DNA from: Odontocerum albicorne
Lineage: Eukaryota; Arthropoda; Insecta; Trichoptera; Odontoceridae
DNA: 64,000 nucleotides
NCBI GenBank assembly: GCA_949825065.1
Contig: OX463841.1
Coordinates: 25,741,129-25,805,128 of the forward strand
Direction of reading: 5' to 3'
The notes under the pieces are model-generated. The model saw only the letters and a list, made by a program, of their open reading frames with translations, searched no databases and was not told where the DNA came from. Every line of letters starts with the position of its first letter. The first letter of the stretch is position 1. Positions 12,071-22,620 of this stretch are shown piece after piece. The position numbers were made by a program, and so were the translations under genes.

Positions 12071-13079
12071 ATGACGGTAATACAACTAACGATTTGGCCA
12101 TCTTCATATACAGGCAGTCCACGTCATATGCATGAGTATGCTCAATATGCAATTGCGTATGTTCGTCACTACGGGTGTCCAGACCTATTCACTACATTCA
12201 CATGCAATTCAGCTTGGGACGATATACAACAGCTCATGGTAAAACATGAAGTGTTTCGGTCTGTGCGCTGCTGGATATACTCAGTGGAATAGCAAAAGAG
12301 AGGATGGCCACATGCACATATAGTACTAATCTGGCTCTATGACAAAATCACTTGAAACGAAATCGACAATGTAATGTGCGCTGAAATACCCGATGCCGAC
12401 GTCGATAAGGATTTGCATGAAGTTGTGACGAAATATATGATACATGGACCTTGCGGTACACTGAATCCAAATTCACCATGCATGATAGACGGAAAATGAT
12501 CTAAGCGATATCCTCGAGCATTAGTATCCAACACGGTTACAGGAAACGATGGATTTCCTTTATAAAGAAGAAGATCAACAGAAGATGGCGGGAAATTAGC
12601 AACCATACAAATGTGAAATGGTGACATCAAAGTAGACAACCATTGGGTTATTGCATATTCGCTTTTGCTATCAAAAACATACAAAGCGCACATAAACGTG
12701 GAATACTGTAACCCCGTTAAATCGATCAAATACATTTGTAAGTACAATACGTGAATAAAGGCAGCTACATGGTAGTTTTTGGCGTGCAACCAGAATGCGG
12801 GATGGGAATGCGGTCATACATATCGATGAAATCGCACAGTATCAGGCTGGAAGATACATAAGCAGCAATGAAGCTGTATGGCGAAATCTTTCATTTCCCA
12901 TACATGAACGAAGTCCAGCTGTTGTTCACTTAGCAGTACATCTAGAAAATGGACAACGCGTTTATTTCAGGGCTGCAAATGTGCAACAAATAGACCTGAA
13001 TCCACCGGCTACAACGTTAAATGCTTTCTTCACGTTATGTCAAAATGACGCGTTTGCGAAAATACTGCTGTATCAGTGA
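12071..13079 (+). pseudogene. Helitron Rep (HUH) domain, broken
   Basis: The + strand begins with W-P-S-S-Y-T-G-S-P-R-H-M and D-L-F-T-T-F-T-C-N (the Helitron-like N domain). It continues to Q-K-R-G-W-P-H-A-H at 12,293-12,319, whose H-A-H is the HUH metal-binding motif of the rolling-circle nuclease. A TAG at 12,290 stands where a Trp codon is usual, and more stops follow in the same frame at about 12,350 and 12,497. Further on are A-H-I-N-V-E-Y-C-N and S-I-K-Y-I-C-K-Y. After a shift, the frame at 12,795-13,079 has the Y-Q-A-G-R-Y-I-S-S-N-E-A-V-W-R block and H-L-E-N-G-Q-R-V-Y-F. The protein would nick and ligate single strands during rolling-circle transposition; this copy cannot be active. 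Confidence 0.88.
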
Positions 13080-13086
13080 TTGTGAC

Positions 13087-13235
13087 ATCAAAAGAAGAAT
13101 TGGTTGAAAAAGTATTTACCAATATTCAAATGAATTATAAGCATCACGATTGGCTGAGTGAACGAGCTATTGTTGCCGCCAAGAACAAAGACGTTTACGA
13201 ACTTAACAATATTATTCAGTTCCTTTTTTAATGTT
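13087..13235 (+). pseudogene. Helitron helicase C-terminal scrap
   Basis: Reads E-E-L-V-E-K-V-F-T-N-I-Q-M-N-Y, then W-L-S-E-R-A-I-V-A-A-K-N-K-D-V. This is a conserved block near the C-terminal end of Helitron helicases. Several hundred residues of helicase that should separate it from the Rep part are missing, which suggests an internal deletion at about 13,080. Confidence 0.75.
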
Positions 13236-13520
13236 TCGCAATTTTATATGTTTTTGTTATAACTTTCTTTCTTCTTTTTCAGTGCAATCGATCTTTCATT
13301 TGAATTCAAATCATATCGTGAATTGACCTCTTGGAGTGATGCGATCATTTGCGAGCACGGCAATAAACGCGACAGACTGAGAGTGGCTGAAAGACATAAA
13401 AAATATTGTATACCCACAAGCATTGTGAAATTAAACATATTAGAAACGTGTGCTTTCTCTTTTCTTTATTTTCCATTTAACCAGACTGAGCCACAGCAAC
13501 GCGTGGCCGGGTACAGCTAG

Positions 13521-14690
13521 TAAATAAATATATTTTTAAGATACGAGATATAAATAATTTTTTGTTTAGTTAAACAACACATTTTTATTGTTATCTGAGG
13601 TTTTGTCGCTTAATATAATTAATCGCAATGTAATCGCGACTTCGAAACGTTTAGAAATTCCATTTCCAGAACTAAATTAGTCGGATGCTGCTCTTTTTCC
13701 TGCACGTTGCTTTCTGTAAGCTGTATAGCTTCAGGAAATTGCGGTTTGCTTAAATCTCATTCCATTTCTGCATCATGTTAGATGGCGAGCAACCACACAG
13801 AGCCTTATGGAGATGTAAACCAGAAATTACACACTTGGATTGTGTCAATAACAAATATCATACTTTTTACTTACGAGTATAAGCAAAAAATAAATGAGAT
13901 TTATTGTTCAAATGACGTAAATGTTTTTTTATTGGCGTTCAATCCACACATGTCTGTATATAATCCACACATGGCTGATATATTATAAATTTGTATTTAA
14001 ATTTTATTAATTCTATTGGATACGTTAAATTGTTTTAATCCATGACAGATTTTACAACATTTATTTCAACTTCAAATAAATGAATAGTACCCACAGAATA
14101 TAATGATAATACTACAACTAGAGGAAAGACATCCGTTCAAGGATAAGGAAGGGAAACAATGGACGATTTAGTTTAAAGGATATTCTAAGTTATGTAATCT
14201 ATTTTCAATTCTCTCCTCATAAAAAAATGACTATGATGCACATCTGATAACTATTGGATGTTCTTTCCACAGTATTACTGGGTCCACCCATCCATATGAT
14301 TCTGAAATTTGTTAACTTTGTCTCGGTTTCTCATATTATTATTCGCCGTTTCTCCAAATATTGTTATGTTGTTTCTCAATGTAGAATAATTGTATAAGAA
14401 AAGATTTTTTGGGTTTGTTACATTAAATTTAAAGAAATTAAATAATTACTCAGCGAAAATCAGTATCAGTTGAGAATAGTGAAATGGAAGAAAGACCATC
14501 AATGTTAGTAAAACAAAGTTCCGGATCATGCTATTTAACGAGATCTAAAAAAAAGTTGATCTAATGGTTTACTCGCATTACAATACTATAATATAATAAC
14601 AATGATAAAAGGACAATTTATAAAGCGCCGTTTAGAGAGCACACTTTCCTCAAGTGCGCTCTAACTCGAAATTCGAACCCATTATTATAG
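13521..14690. other. AT-rich spacer
   Basis: No recognised gene or repeat. The 68-codon open frame at 13,782-13,988 has no domain. One TACGAGTA lies at 13,872. Confidence 0.6.
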
Positions 14691-14739
14691 TATAACAGTG
14701 AAATATTGAAATTATTACAAAATAAATTCACGTATATAT

Positions 14740-15228
14740 GTATTATATATACGTTGAGTGTAACGGGGAAAGTGTTTCTGGTTCACCGCTCTTCTTTTTT
14801 TACGTCGTCCTTCACTGTCCATGCAGTGAGACTCTGGAATCAGTTACAAACCAATGTTTGTCTCGCTCCGTCCTTGGCATACTTTAAGAAGTGACTGAAA
14901 AAATCTTAATTTCTAGTCAGTAATATAACGTGTTTCATTCTTGATTTTTTCTTTCCTCTCCACCATCCCTTCCCTTTTTCTTTGATTGATGATATCTTAC
15001 ATTATATCAAAAGGAATGTTCGGGTGATTGTCCGTCTTTGTGGGGTTTGTGGGCGTATGCTCACATATGTGTCAATGGATATCGTGGGGGTGGATAGTCA
15101 TTTGAATGTTTTTTTTTGCGATCATGTACTTGCTTATTTTACTTTGTCTGGTTGGTTGGAAGAGATTGCCGCTTGGCAATAAGCCCGCCAGATTGTATTT
15201 GTAATAAAGGTGTTTAATAAATAAAATA
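14740..15228 (+). mobile_element. CR1-like LINE, RT C-terminus plus 3' UTR
   Basis: The first 150 bp codes for the C-terminal end of the reverse transcriptase: V-H-R-S-S-F-F-T-S-S-F-T, then A-V-R-L-W-N-Q-L, then A-P-S-L-A-Y-F-K-K. The second motif is shared by CR1/Rex/jockey-like LINEs. The stop is followed by about 300 bp of 3' UTR, the tail GTTGGTTGGAAGAGATTGCC at 15,151-15,170, GGCAATAAGCCCGCCAG, and a short (AAAT)n end near 15,220. Compared with the 30.5-kb copy it has lost most upstream coding sequence. Confidence 0.8.
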
Positions 15229-15448
15229 AGGTGGTAGTTGCAGCCATAAATAAGGTACTTCCTCGTATCTGCATATGTTTAGAAAACCTTTTTGGTATGA
15301 AAACTAAAAAATGCAATGAAACTTATCTTACAAGTATCATCCGATATGTGATAGTTATACTTTTTGCTTTAAATGTAGTGTAGTGTATGCGTGTAGTGTT
15401 TATATATAAATATTATTTTTAATAAGACCTCCAAAAAATGGTTTGTTC
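15229..15448. other. Short spacer
   Basis: AT-rich sequence between a LINE end and a TTAA-flanked element. Nothing recognised. Confidence 0.5.
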
Positions 15449-16353
15449 TTAAGGGGGTATTCTCATTTGGATTTTTTTTAAATCGATTTTTTTTTCATTT
15501 TATTTTTTTATAATCCTTCCTCAATCATTTTCAGTAAAAAAAATTCTAAAATATTGAAAAATCGAAAAGTTATGAGGGTTTATAGTCGAGCGCGCCGGTC
15601 GAAAAATGATCTGGGCTTCGCAGCTTTCGAGTCGTCTATTGTTATGGCAGCAGCCTTATTTTCCAAGAATTTTTCGTCCAATAAGATTTTTTGAAATGAT
15701 GAATTGATATTTAATTTGTCGGGTTTTTCGAACAAGTTTATATGGCCCTGGAATTGCTAATTAACAGTAAGTTGAAAATATTTACTTTAATTCGTGGAAA
15801 AATCGCACTTGAAACATTAAACGCGTTTCCTGAAAAATACTTTTTTTCAAACTATTACCCATAATTACTCCAAAACTAATTAATCGATTTTAATGAATAA
15901 GTACTTATTATCTTTGTTATACCTCTCTCTATAGCCGGTACTAGAATTATTTTCATCGATTAATTTTTTCGATTTTTTTCACTCCTCTTAAGACAAAAAA
16001 TGAATTTTTAATTTCAACAAGCCGCCATTTTTTGCTAATTATGATTTTTTAATTATTCTAGTACCGGCTATAGCCATACGTTTTTTGAGTAAAACAGATT
16101 TTTTTTTTCAATTTTCAGACTTGTACAATAGCCACAATTACGGGCATAATGGACACTCTCCATGTACGGGCGCCCTTGCTTCCGACTTAATAACAACAAA
16201 AATATTTTTTTCTTCATGAAATTTTATGAATGTTCTTAAAAGATAACTAAATATGTCTAAAAAACAACAATTTAAAAAAAAAATTCATTCACTGAAAAAA
16301 AAATCTTAAAAATCGTCGAATTTTCGGCCCATGAAATGAGAATACCCCCTTAA
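15449..16353. mobile_element. Non-autonomous TIR element with TTAA flanks (897 bp)
   Basis: The left end GGGGGTATTCTCATTT (15,453-15,468) and the right end AAATGAGAATACCCCC (16,334-16,349) are a perfect 16-bp inverted repeat. Both are flanked by TTAA (15,449-15,452 and 16,350-16,353), the target duplication of piggyBac-type elements. There is no open frame of note inside, so it must depend on a transposase elsewhere. A second, inner inverted repeat lies at 15,931-15,946 (ATAGCCGGTACTAGAA) and 16,057-16,072. The superfamily call rests on the TTAA alone; the termini are not the usual piggyBac CCC(T/C) start. Confidence 0.8.
15931..16072. repeat. Inner inverted repeat within the TTAA element
   Basis: A 16-base arm ATAGCCGGTACTAGAA faces TTCTAGTACCGGCTAT about 110 bp away. 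It could form a cruciform, be the ends of a nested small element, or be a sub-terminal transposase-binding pair. Confidence 0.75.
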
Positions 16354-16626
16354 GTTCTTCTAACCTGCACTCGCCACTCATATCTCCTAAACACTTCGAT
16401 GCAGACCATTCTACGTTACAGGACCACCAACGTACTATCAACATGTTCTTCTAACCTGCACTCGCCACTCATATCTCCTAAAGACTTAGATGCAGACCAT
16501 TCTACGCTACAGGACCACCAACGTACTATCAACATGTTATTCTAGCCTGCACTCGCCACTCATATCTCCTAAACACTTAGATGCAGACCATTCTACGCTA
16601 CAGGACCACCAACGTACTATCAACAT
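16354..16626. repeat. Minisatellite, 3 x 91 bp
   Basis: Three units start at 16,354, 16,445 and 16,536 with GTTCTTCTAACCTGCACTCG or a close variant. The period is exactly 91 bp, with only a few substitutions between units. The first unit starts directly after the TTAA of the neighbouring transposon. The repeat is GC-richer than its flanks, and the third copy is interrupted by unique sequence at 16,626. No coding function. Confidence 0.92.
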
Positions 16627-17189
16627 ATTCATGTATTGGCAACATCTTCCAGTAGTAATGGTATTTTTCTAGAATCACTATTTAATATCTCAATTAGTAT
16701 TTATGAACTCAGTATTCTAAATGTTGATATACGAGTATTTACTTTATTTTAACACCTCTCAATTTTTTCCTTCGTTACTTTTCGGTTTTTATCAATTGAG
16801 TAAATTCTTTTGAATGGTCCCGCTGATAAAACATTTAATTTCCGTGTAAACCACCGATAGAATCAACCCTTCTAAGGATGATTTTAACTGAGTGTAAAAT
16901 ATTTTTTCCGAGGGATTTTTTTTTTAAATGTCATAATTGTAATTCATCATATGAAAATATTACTAACGCGTGTATCTTTCAAATTGTTAACCCTTTCCCT
17001 ATTTTGTATTTTTATTTCTTGGCTGATATTAAATTTCCTTTTGTTTACACGGACTTCATTTTACTAAAAACAATCTTATTGGTTAGTCGTTAAAGAATAT
17101 AAATAGTAGATTATTATAAGATTTTTCCTATATGTTAATCATTCCCTACCTTATTTATGTATTATTTACTTAGGTTACATTTTTTGAAA
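16627..17189. other. AT-rich spacer
   Basis: No gene recognised; the 71-codon frame at 16,878-17,093 is AT-driven. One TACGAGTA lies at 16,730. Confidence 0.55.
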
Positions 17190-17495
17190 AAGCCATATCG
17201 GAAGATCTATAAAGATTTACGAGTATTTGCAGTTCGTCTTCCCTTGATAAGTTTTCTGTGGTTTTCTTACCGCATATGCTTTTTTTAACATATACAGATG
17301 CGGGAAAGTACCTTATCTAATAGCCGCAGCCACCGCCTTACCATCCTTACACATCCTATCCTTACAGATATTTATTTTTTTAATAATTTTTATATGTCGA
17401 TAATAGTGGTTTCGAATCCCGAGTTAGCGCGTCCTTGTGGAGAGTCTGCTCTCTGTACAGCGCTTTATATGGTGTATTTTTATTATTATTATTAA
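17190..17495 (+). repeat. Dispersed repeat, copy 1 of 2
   Basis: Related to 23,445-23,690. Shared blocks are GAAAGATCTATAAAG (variant), GTCTTCCCTTG, TTTTCT, a CGCCACC/CCGCCTTACC block, AATCCCGAGTTAGCGCG (variant), CCTTGTGGAGAGTCTGCTCTC and a final GGTATTTTTATTATTATT. There is no coding capacity. The A/T-rich end and the shared 3' end suggest a short retroelement of unknown type. Confidence 0.65.
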
Positions 17496-18151
17496 CTGTA
17501 AACTTATCGATCATTGGATAGCCTAAGATGTGTCTTGTTTGCCTATAGGATTCTCTGCCACCTATTTCTTATCAGCATCTCTCCTCCAAAATCTTATACC
17601 CTAAGTGCGATAGTCGCAGCATCCAACCATCTCGACTTTGATCTTCCCACTCCTACGCCTCATCAAATGACTGAACAAAGCCTTTCTTGCGAGGCTTCAT
17701 AAATTGGCAGTGAAAAAAATATTATTTTATCAATATTCAAATAAATTATTTTTGGAAACTTAAAGTTTCAACTCTGTTTATATGACTAGAAGATGAATTG
17801 CATTACTGATATCGAAATGAATTTCTAAGTTTATGTTTGGGAGAAATTTAAGTTCATGCATCAGACGTAACATATTCTTAGTGTAAGAGATATGAGCGCA
17901 AACATATTAAAAGTTGGATACGTTTTCTCTTATACCCAGTAGAAGATTCTGTGATACAGACAATTAATATGTTTCCTTATATTAACATTGATCAAACATA
18001 ATTATCTAAACAGAAACTATATTTACACCCTAGAAAAAGTTACCCAACCCTCAACACTTTCAAATAGAAAACTTAAGAGAGTCAGAAAAAGCCATGAGTA
18101 TGGCGTGAAGTTTCTTTTTCCTCTGTATCGAATGATTGATGTATCTTTCAG
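17496..18151. other. Spacer or possible intron
   Basis: If the exon at 18,152 is real, this is the intron before it; it ends TGTATCTTTCAG. Open frames at 17,514-17,702 and 17,988-18,191 have no recognisable domain. No upstream exon could be identified by eye. Confidence 0.4.
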
Positions 18152-18400
18152 AGAGCCGGTGAAAGCAAAGTACCAACTGCTTTCATTGTAACTTCAGCGG
18201 CAGCCGCATCATACATCAACATCAAGCCTGACGAAACAAAGACTCATTACGCTTCTGGCACCTGGGAGCAAGATGTTGGCGATACGGTACCTGTACCTTC
18301 ATTTTTGCAATACTTTTCCACTTCACACAATAAGCAAGAGCAACGCGAAAAATGCCTCATGGAAACCATCACAGTTAATGACGAAGATAAAAGTGATTAA
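18152..18400 (+). CDS. Candidate 3'-terminal exon of an unknown host gene
   Basis: An open frame of 82 codons begins directly after a good splice acceptor (TGTATCTTTCAG, ending 18,151) and ends with TAA at 18,398-18,400. In the same frame a TGA lies only 12 bases upstream of the exon, which fits an intron-exon edge. The predicted stretch is hydrophilic with balanced composition: an Ala-rich S-A-A-A-A-S-Y segment, T-W-E-Q-D-V-G-D, P-S-F-L-Q-Y-F-S, and an acidic end D-E-D-K-S-D. It is less AT-biased than the chance frames around it. An ATTAAA follows at about 18,421 as a possible poly(A) signal. I do not recognise the family. It could also be the end of an unrecognised transposon gene; a 67-codon frame that overlaps it in another phase is a shadow. 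Confidence 0.4.
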   Translation, partial: RAGESKVPTAFIVTSAAAASYINIKPDETKTHYASGTWEQDVGDTVPVPSFLQYFSTSHNKQEQREKCLMETITVNDEDKSD

Positions 18401-18489
18401 GATCTGTGTTGGTTGTGAGCATTAAATATATTTTTTAATCTGTTAGTAAATTAAACGTCTTTAAATTTATATTTTATTAACAGTTGAGT

Positions 18490-18822
18490 ATGTGCCTTTA
18501 GCCTAGTTGGTAAGTGGCTTGACTTCCACTAGGGGGTTCCGGGTTTGATTCCAGATGATACCCGAAAAGAAAAAAAAAGTCCCAGTCCAGTAACAATATT
18601 AACACGCGCTAGATTTGTGCGAGTGTCATCTCGACACTTGCGGGGTAATATTGCCAATAAGTGCGATATACCAACCGTAAGTTCCGTGCCTACTCCAAGG
18701 CTTGATTTATGCGGCCGACGACCATATTGTCTCCCGGCCACGCTATTTAAATTTTCAGTCATGGTATCTTGAACATTACTAGTTTGGTTATGTTTAAGGG
18801 TACCATTCAAGTGATAAACATG
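18490..18822 (+). mobile_element. tRNA-headed SINE (family 1)
   Basis: The head has box A-like CCTAGTTGGTAAGTGGCTTG and box B-like GGGTTTGATTCCAGATG, followed by GATACCCGAAAA. The body shares 'gtcccagtccagtaacaatatt' and the 'gcgctagatttgtgcgag' block with the 29.2- and 35.5-kb copies. Open frames on either strand at 18,529-18,810 are shadows of the SINE. Confidence 0.8.
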
Positions 18823-19325
18823 TATAACGGTGCGAAAATCGAATGATTAACGTGCTTGGGTAACAAGAAGACGTCGAATTCTTGTCAGGTTCAAGGCTAG
18901 CAATTTCAGACCATATTTCACCTGAACTTTTACCCAAGTGCTATATTTTATAGAACGTAAGAGGCTATAGAGTGATATAAATATAACTTTTGAAGCTAAA
19001 ACTTAATGAAGCCAGAATAATTTATAACGTCCGAATATTCCAAGCATCTCGTGCCCCATGTCAATATTCCTAACATGAAATGGGGTGTTTACGAAAGAAA
19101 TTAAAAAAATCTAAATATCTTGAGAAGTACAGGGGCACGGCTGATAGCGTTACATGTAGTTGAGTAAGCTAGCTTTAAGGAGAGGTAATGAGATATAAGA
19201 AACTGAAAATCCGACAATTAAGAGTTTTGAGGAATATTTTTATGTCACAGATCACTAAAACATAGTATTTTTTTTTGTTTTCATTTTTATTGAATTGCTC
19301 ACGCATGCTAAACATTAACAATATT
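18823..19325. other. Spacer, nothing recognised
   Basis: No supported gene or repeat; moderately AT-rich. Confidence 0.5.
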
Positions 19326-19329
19326 TTAT

Positions 19330-19548
19330 TTAATATTCAATTCGATCCCACCACTAGTAGTAGGCTATCATCAAAATAAGTTCCCATCCAGCACTAGAAG
19401 ATTGGAATTTTCTTTATTCATTCTGAGCGCGACGTCATTTAGTGATGAATAAGGAACTGCTTAAAAAGACTCTTCCGGCGGCGGCGGAGTGTTAAAAAAT
19501 TAGCACCGACGACGGACTTAAGATATGTCGTCACGGGGGAAGAGAAAT
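19330..19548 (-). mobile_element. R1-type LINE 3' segment, second copy
   Basis: Shares TTCGATCCCACC, CCCATCCAGC, CTGAGCGCGACG, AAGGAACTGC and CTCTTCCGG with 6,430-6,600. There it lies downstream, on the - strand, of an R1-like reverse transcriptase. This copy holds only the 3' segment, so it is a 5'-truncated insertion. Confidence 0.6.
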
Positions 19549-21005
19549 TACTTGCAACGCAGTAAATATACTTTGTACTTATAAAACGGTGTAAGACAGT
19601 AAATACACTAAACCTTTTAAGGTTTCAAACAGCCCATCAAGTTGACAATTTCACAGATAACTTCGAATGCAGCAAAACTATAATTTGTTGTCACTAGTTC
19701 GTAGTAGTCGATCGGTTTATAAATACACCAATGTAAGGCTAAACGGAGATTCCTACGGAAATTATTACCTCGATCTTTTCATAATTTTATGAACAACCAA
19801 TGAAATTATTTTAATAAAATCATATATATAACTGTTTTTCCCCTGTAACGTATCATATAGGCAGACACCTAGTTTGCTAAGGTCTAGACGCGTGACGGGC
19901 GATTAACCTAGATCCACATAACTCAGGGTGTTTAGTTAGAATTTGTTATGGTGTTCTTGCACGTATTGTTTGTATAACATTGTGTTATATTTTCTGTTAC
20001 CGTTATAATTTTTTTTGCTGGATAAAACTCGGTATTTTAACCAAGGAGGTATTTTTTAAAAATTATGGTAGACTAAACCTTCTTCGTCTATAATCACCGT
20101 GAATGCCTTTATATAAAAACATGATCATAATATAAATAGGCAAAAACCCGTACGACGGTTGTCGGCAAAGAAAGAATACGATAATTGAATTTTGAATACA
20201 AGAGAGCGAGAGAGGAATACTTCGATTCTTACAAAAACAAGGTCCACAAGTTTTCAAAAGAAGAATTTGTTTTACTTCCGTGAATATTTCACGGGTTGCA
20301 ACTAGTAAGAAGAATTCGCCAGTGTTAAGTGATGTCCACTTCATTGGATCTCGTTAGTGCCGGTTCACATCGTATTGTATGTGTAATTTCAGGATATACG
20401 AGTATATTTGCATACTTTATTGCTATGAGTAAACCGTTTTTTTAATTGATCGTTTTTAATGATCATTCCATCTAGTGGTTCATAATTTCCAAATAAGAAT
20501 TGGAAAAATTTTCCGTTTCACATTTTCCTATTTCGAGAAATTAACTTGAGGAAAGTGAAATCAAAGTCTTTTGATGTTATTGATTCAAATCGATACATAA
20601 AATCTGTGATGCTGAATAGCACCATCATTAAAATCTTCTCTCGCGTAATCTTTGAACGCTGTTGAAATATTCGATAAGCATTTTTGTCACTAATGATGTT
20701 TCTTTCATACATTTTACAGTTTCTTTCACAACGTGTTGTGCTCAAACAAGTTTTTTTTTTCAGTTGACACTTCAAATACTTCAAGTGTCGCAGAATCTAA
20801 GTAGAAAATAATTTGTAAATTCGACACGTAGTCAAATGTAATGTTTCGAATTATCTTTTATATTAAACAATCTTTTCCCTATACCTTTTATTTGCATTAT
20901 TTCAACCCGAAAATTTTACATTTTTCATATCTCAAGTAGGTCTTCTTTTTTTTATTTTGTTTTTTTTTTCTCATTATTTTTTGTAATTTTTGTTTCAATT
21001 AATCA
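19549..21005. other. Spacer, nothing recognised
   Basis: Open frames on the - strand at 20,063-20,344 and 20,518-20,784 have no recognisable domain and AT-driven composition. One TACGAGTA lies at 20,397. Confidence 0.5.
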
Positions 21006-21130
21006 GTTAATGTATTTTATTGTATAATGGACAACCTTGCGGTTAATGTATTTTATTGTATAATGGACAACCTTATCTTGCGTTATGGTAATCTCTTCCA
21101 ACCAAGCACAAATGTGTTAAATATATTGGA
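21006..21130 (-). repeat. 36-bp duplication joined to a SINE family 2 tail
   Basis: GTTAATGTATTTTATTGTAT and the bases after it occur twice, 36 bp apart (21,006 and 21,042). The stretch that follows contains TGGTAATCTCTTCCAACCAA, the reverse of the SINE 2/LINE tail motif. It is probably a strongly truncated SINE copy with a local duplication. Confidence 0.6.
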
Positions 21131-21814
21131 AATAAACACCAATTTTTAACCCTTTATAAAACTGTGTGTGTATTTTAAATGTCTAGGACGTTTTTGTAAT
21201 TAGAAATTTTAGACCTTTATCCTCTCTGGCTACCCCGACTTTTTTATTGTTATTTTGAAACTACTCTTTTGGTTGTTGTCGCATCTGTTATTTTTATTTG
21301 TAGTCTATCGCTAATGATATTAAATGGTATCTAGATTGAGGAAAAAAAATGAAACGCTGAACTCTTTAAAGTTGAAGGTATTGTGGAAAGAATGACATAC
21401 TTGATTTCGAAAAGCTTGAACCGTATTCCTTGTATGTCAAATAATAGACGAACCAAGTGTATGTTGGAACAGTTACTACGAATCACGAAAGGCCATGATA
21501 AATTCCACAACACGAGATGGATGACAAATTCATCTAACGAATCAGACAGTTCTGTGAATGAAGGACACGCAGTATTTAGAAGAATAGAGAAATCCTGCAG
21601 TGGACTGGTTTCTTCTTACTCATTTTGTTCATGGCTGAGCATTGTGGTTCCCTGATGATGTGAAACTGAACGGATGTTTCATATCCACTCTTCCCGGCTC
21701 TGAGCCATGATGAGGGCAACACTCAATAATGAACTAGTCATATCTCTGATTTATTCTGTTGAAAACTATAACTTTTATTTCTATATTAAAAAATATTTTA
21801 TTACACTTTATTTG
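21131..21814. other. Spacer, nothing firmly recognised
   Basis: A 90-codon + strand frame (21,383-21,655) has fairly normal composition (Ser/Arg/Asn-rich) but no recognisable motif and no clear splice borders. It is left unannotated. Confidence 0.4.
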
Positions 21815-21940
21815 TATACAGTACAACCTGGTGAATTTAATTTCATGCGGCAATCTATACAACTCAACCAGATTGGTGTTAAATAACCCTAAAGTGGAAA
21901 CCAAACTGGAGGTCTTAACACATCGCCGAAATTGAAGTGA
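21815..21940 (-). mobile_element. SINE family 2 tail fragment
   Basis: On the - strand the tail order matches the 42.75-kb copy: an ACCAGTTTGGTT-like block, a TTGAGTTG block, GATTGCCGCATG and CACCAGGTTGTACTG. The tRNA head is missing. Confidence 0.55.
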
Positions 21941-21999
21941 TGCAGCAGTTTTTATTAATAAAGCGCGATCTGAATTTGATGTACCAGAATCCGTCGAGT

Positions 22000-22620
22000 T
22001 ACTTATCTAGATCCTCCATAGCACTGTTCTCGTATAAGAAGGAAATATTATAGATTCGTTCGAAATGTAATGTTCGTATCTCATAGACCACAAAGCGCAA
22101 ATTCTTCATCATCTAAGAATTTGAGATTACCGAAAGACTTTCGACAACATACAGAAACAAATATCTGAATGTACTTTTGACATGTTGCTAGAAAGAATGG
22201 TGAACGTCTGGAAAATTTGGTGATCGGGACAGTTAATAGAAGGAAGGAGAGGAGTTAACAGGATCCTCTTTAAGCACTGCCCAAAAATAAGCCCAAAGTC
22301 CGGGAGGGATTTTGAGATAAAGCGAAGAAACATGTTGCTCAGCATTGAGCACAAGATGAAGAAATATATATTTTTTTTATGTATTGTATTTGTGTCATAT
22401 TATTTTTTCTGTTTTGTACTAGTAATGTTTATCTGCTTTGATTGTGTGCTCAAGTTTTGATGTTTTTCAATTTTGTTGTTGAGTGTCATTTTTGTTACAT
22501 AATGTTTTTTATGTTTGTTTTTATTTCAATTTGTTTTTTCGTTTTTTTTTTTTGTAATTTAATTTTGATTGTTTCAAAGACTACGGCCGTTAAAAATGAA
22601 TAAAGATATTATTGCTCTCC
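22000..22620 (+). mobile_element. RTE-type LINE family C, 3' end (copy 1)
   Basis: On the + strand, R-Q-H-T-E-T-N-I at about 22,143 and H-V-A-R-K-N-G-E-R-L-E-N-L-V-I (about 22,182-22,226) match the 'GH..R..gdsLekLvi' part of an RTE reverse transcriptase. A degenerate tail follows, sharing AGGAGTTAACAGGATCCTCT with the copy at 31.5 kb. A T-rich stretch to about 22,620 may be its 3' UTR. The - strand frame at 22,127-22,354 is a shadow. Confidence 0.6.

Larger units (their letters stand above)
10138..13520 (+). mobile_element. Helitron, both termini present, rearranged
   Basis: The left end begins TCTATATAAATAAAAATGTA, the canonical 5'-TC terminus of insect Helitrons. It is followed by the usual 'ctctaccgatcgctttgaaatt' block (about 10,196-10,220). 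The right end finishes GGGTACAGCTAG with CTAG at 13,517-13,520, preceded by a GCCAC/GTGGC hairpin (13,490-13,507) ten bases before the end. The flanks are A (10,137) and T (13,521), as expected for insertion between A and T without a target duplication. Inside are a Rep domain, a helicase scrap placed before it, and a short helicase C-terminal scrap. The central helicase is missing and stops interrupt all parts, so the copy is non-autonomous. Length is 3,383 bp, against roughly 5-6 kb or more for autonomous Helitrons. Confidence 0.88.
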
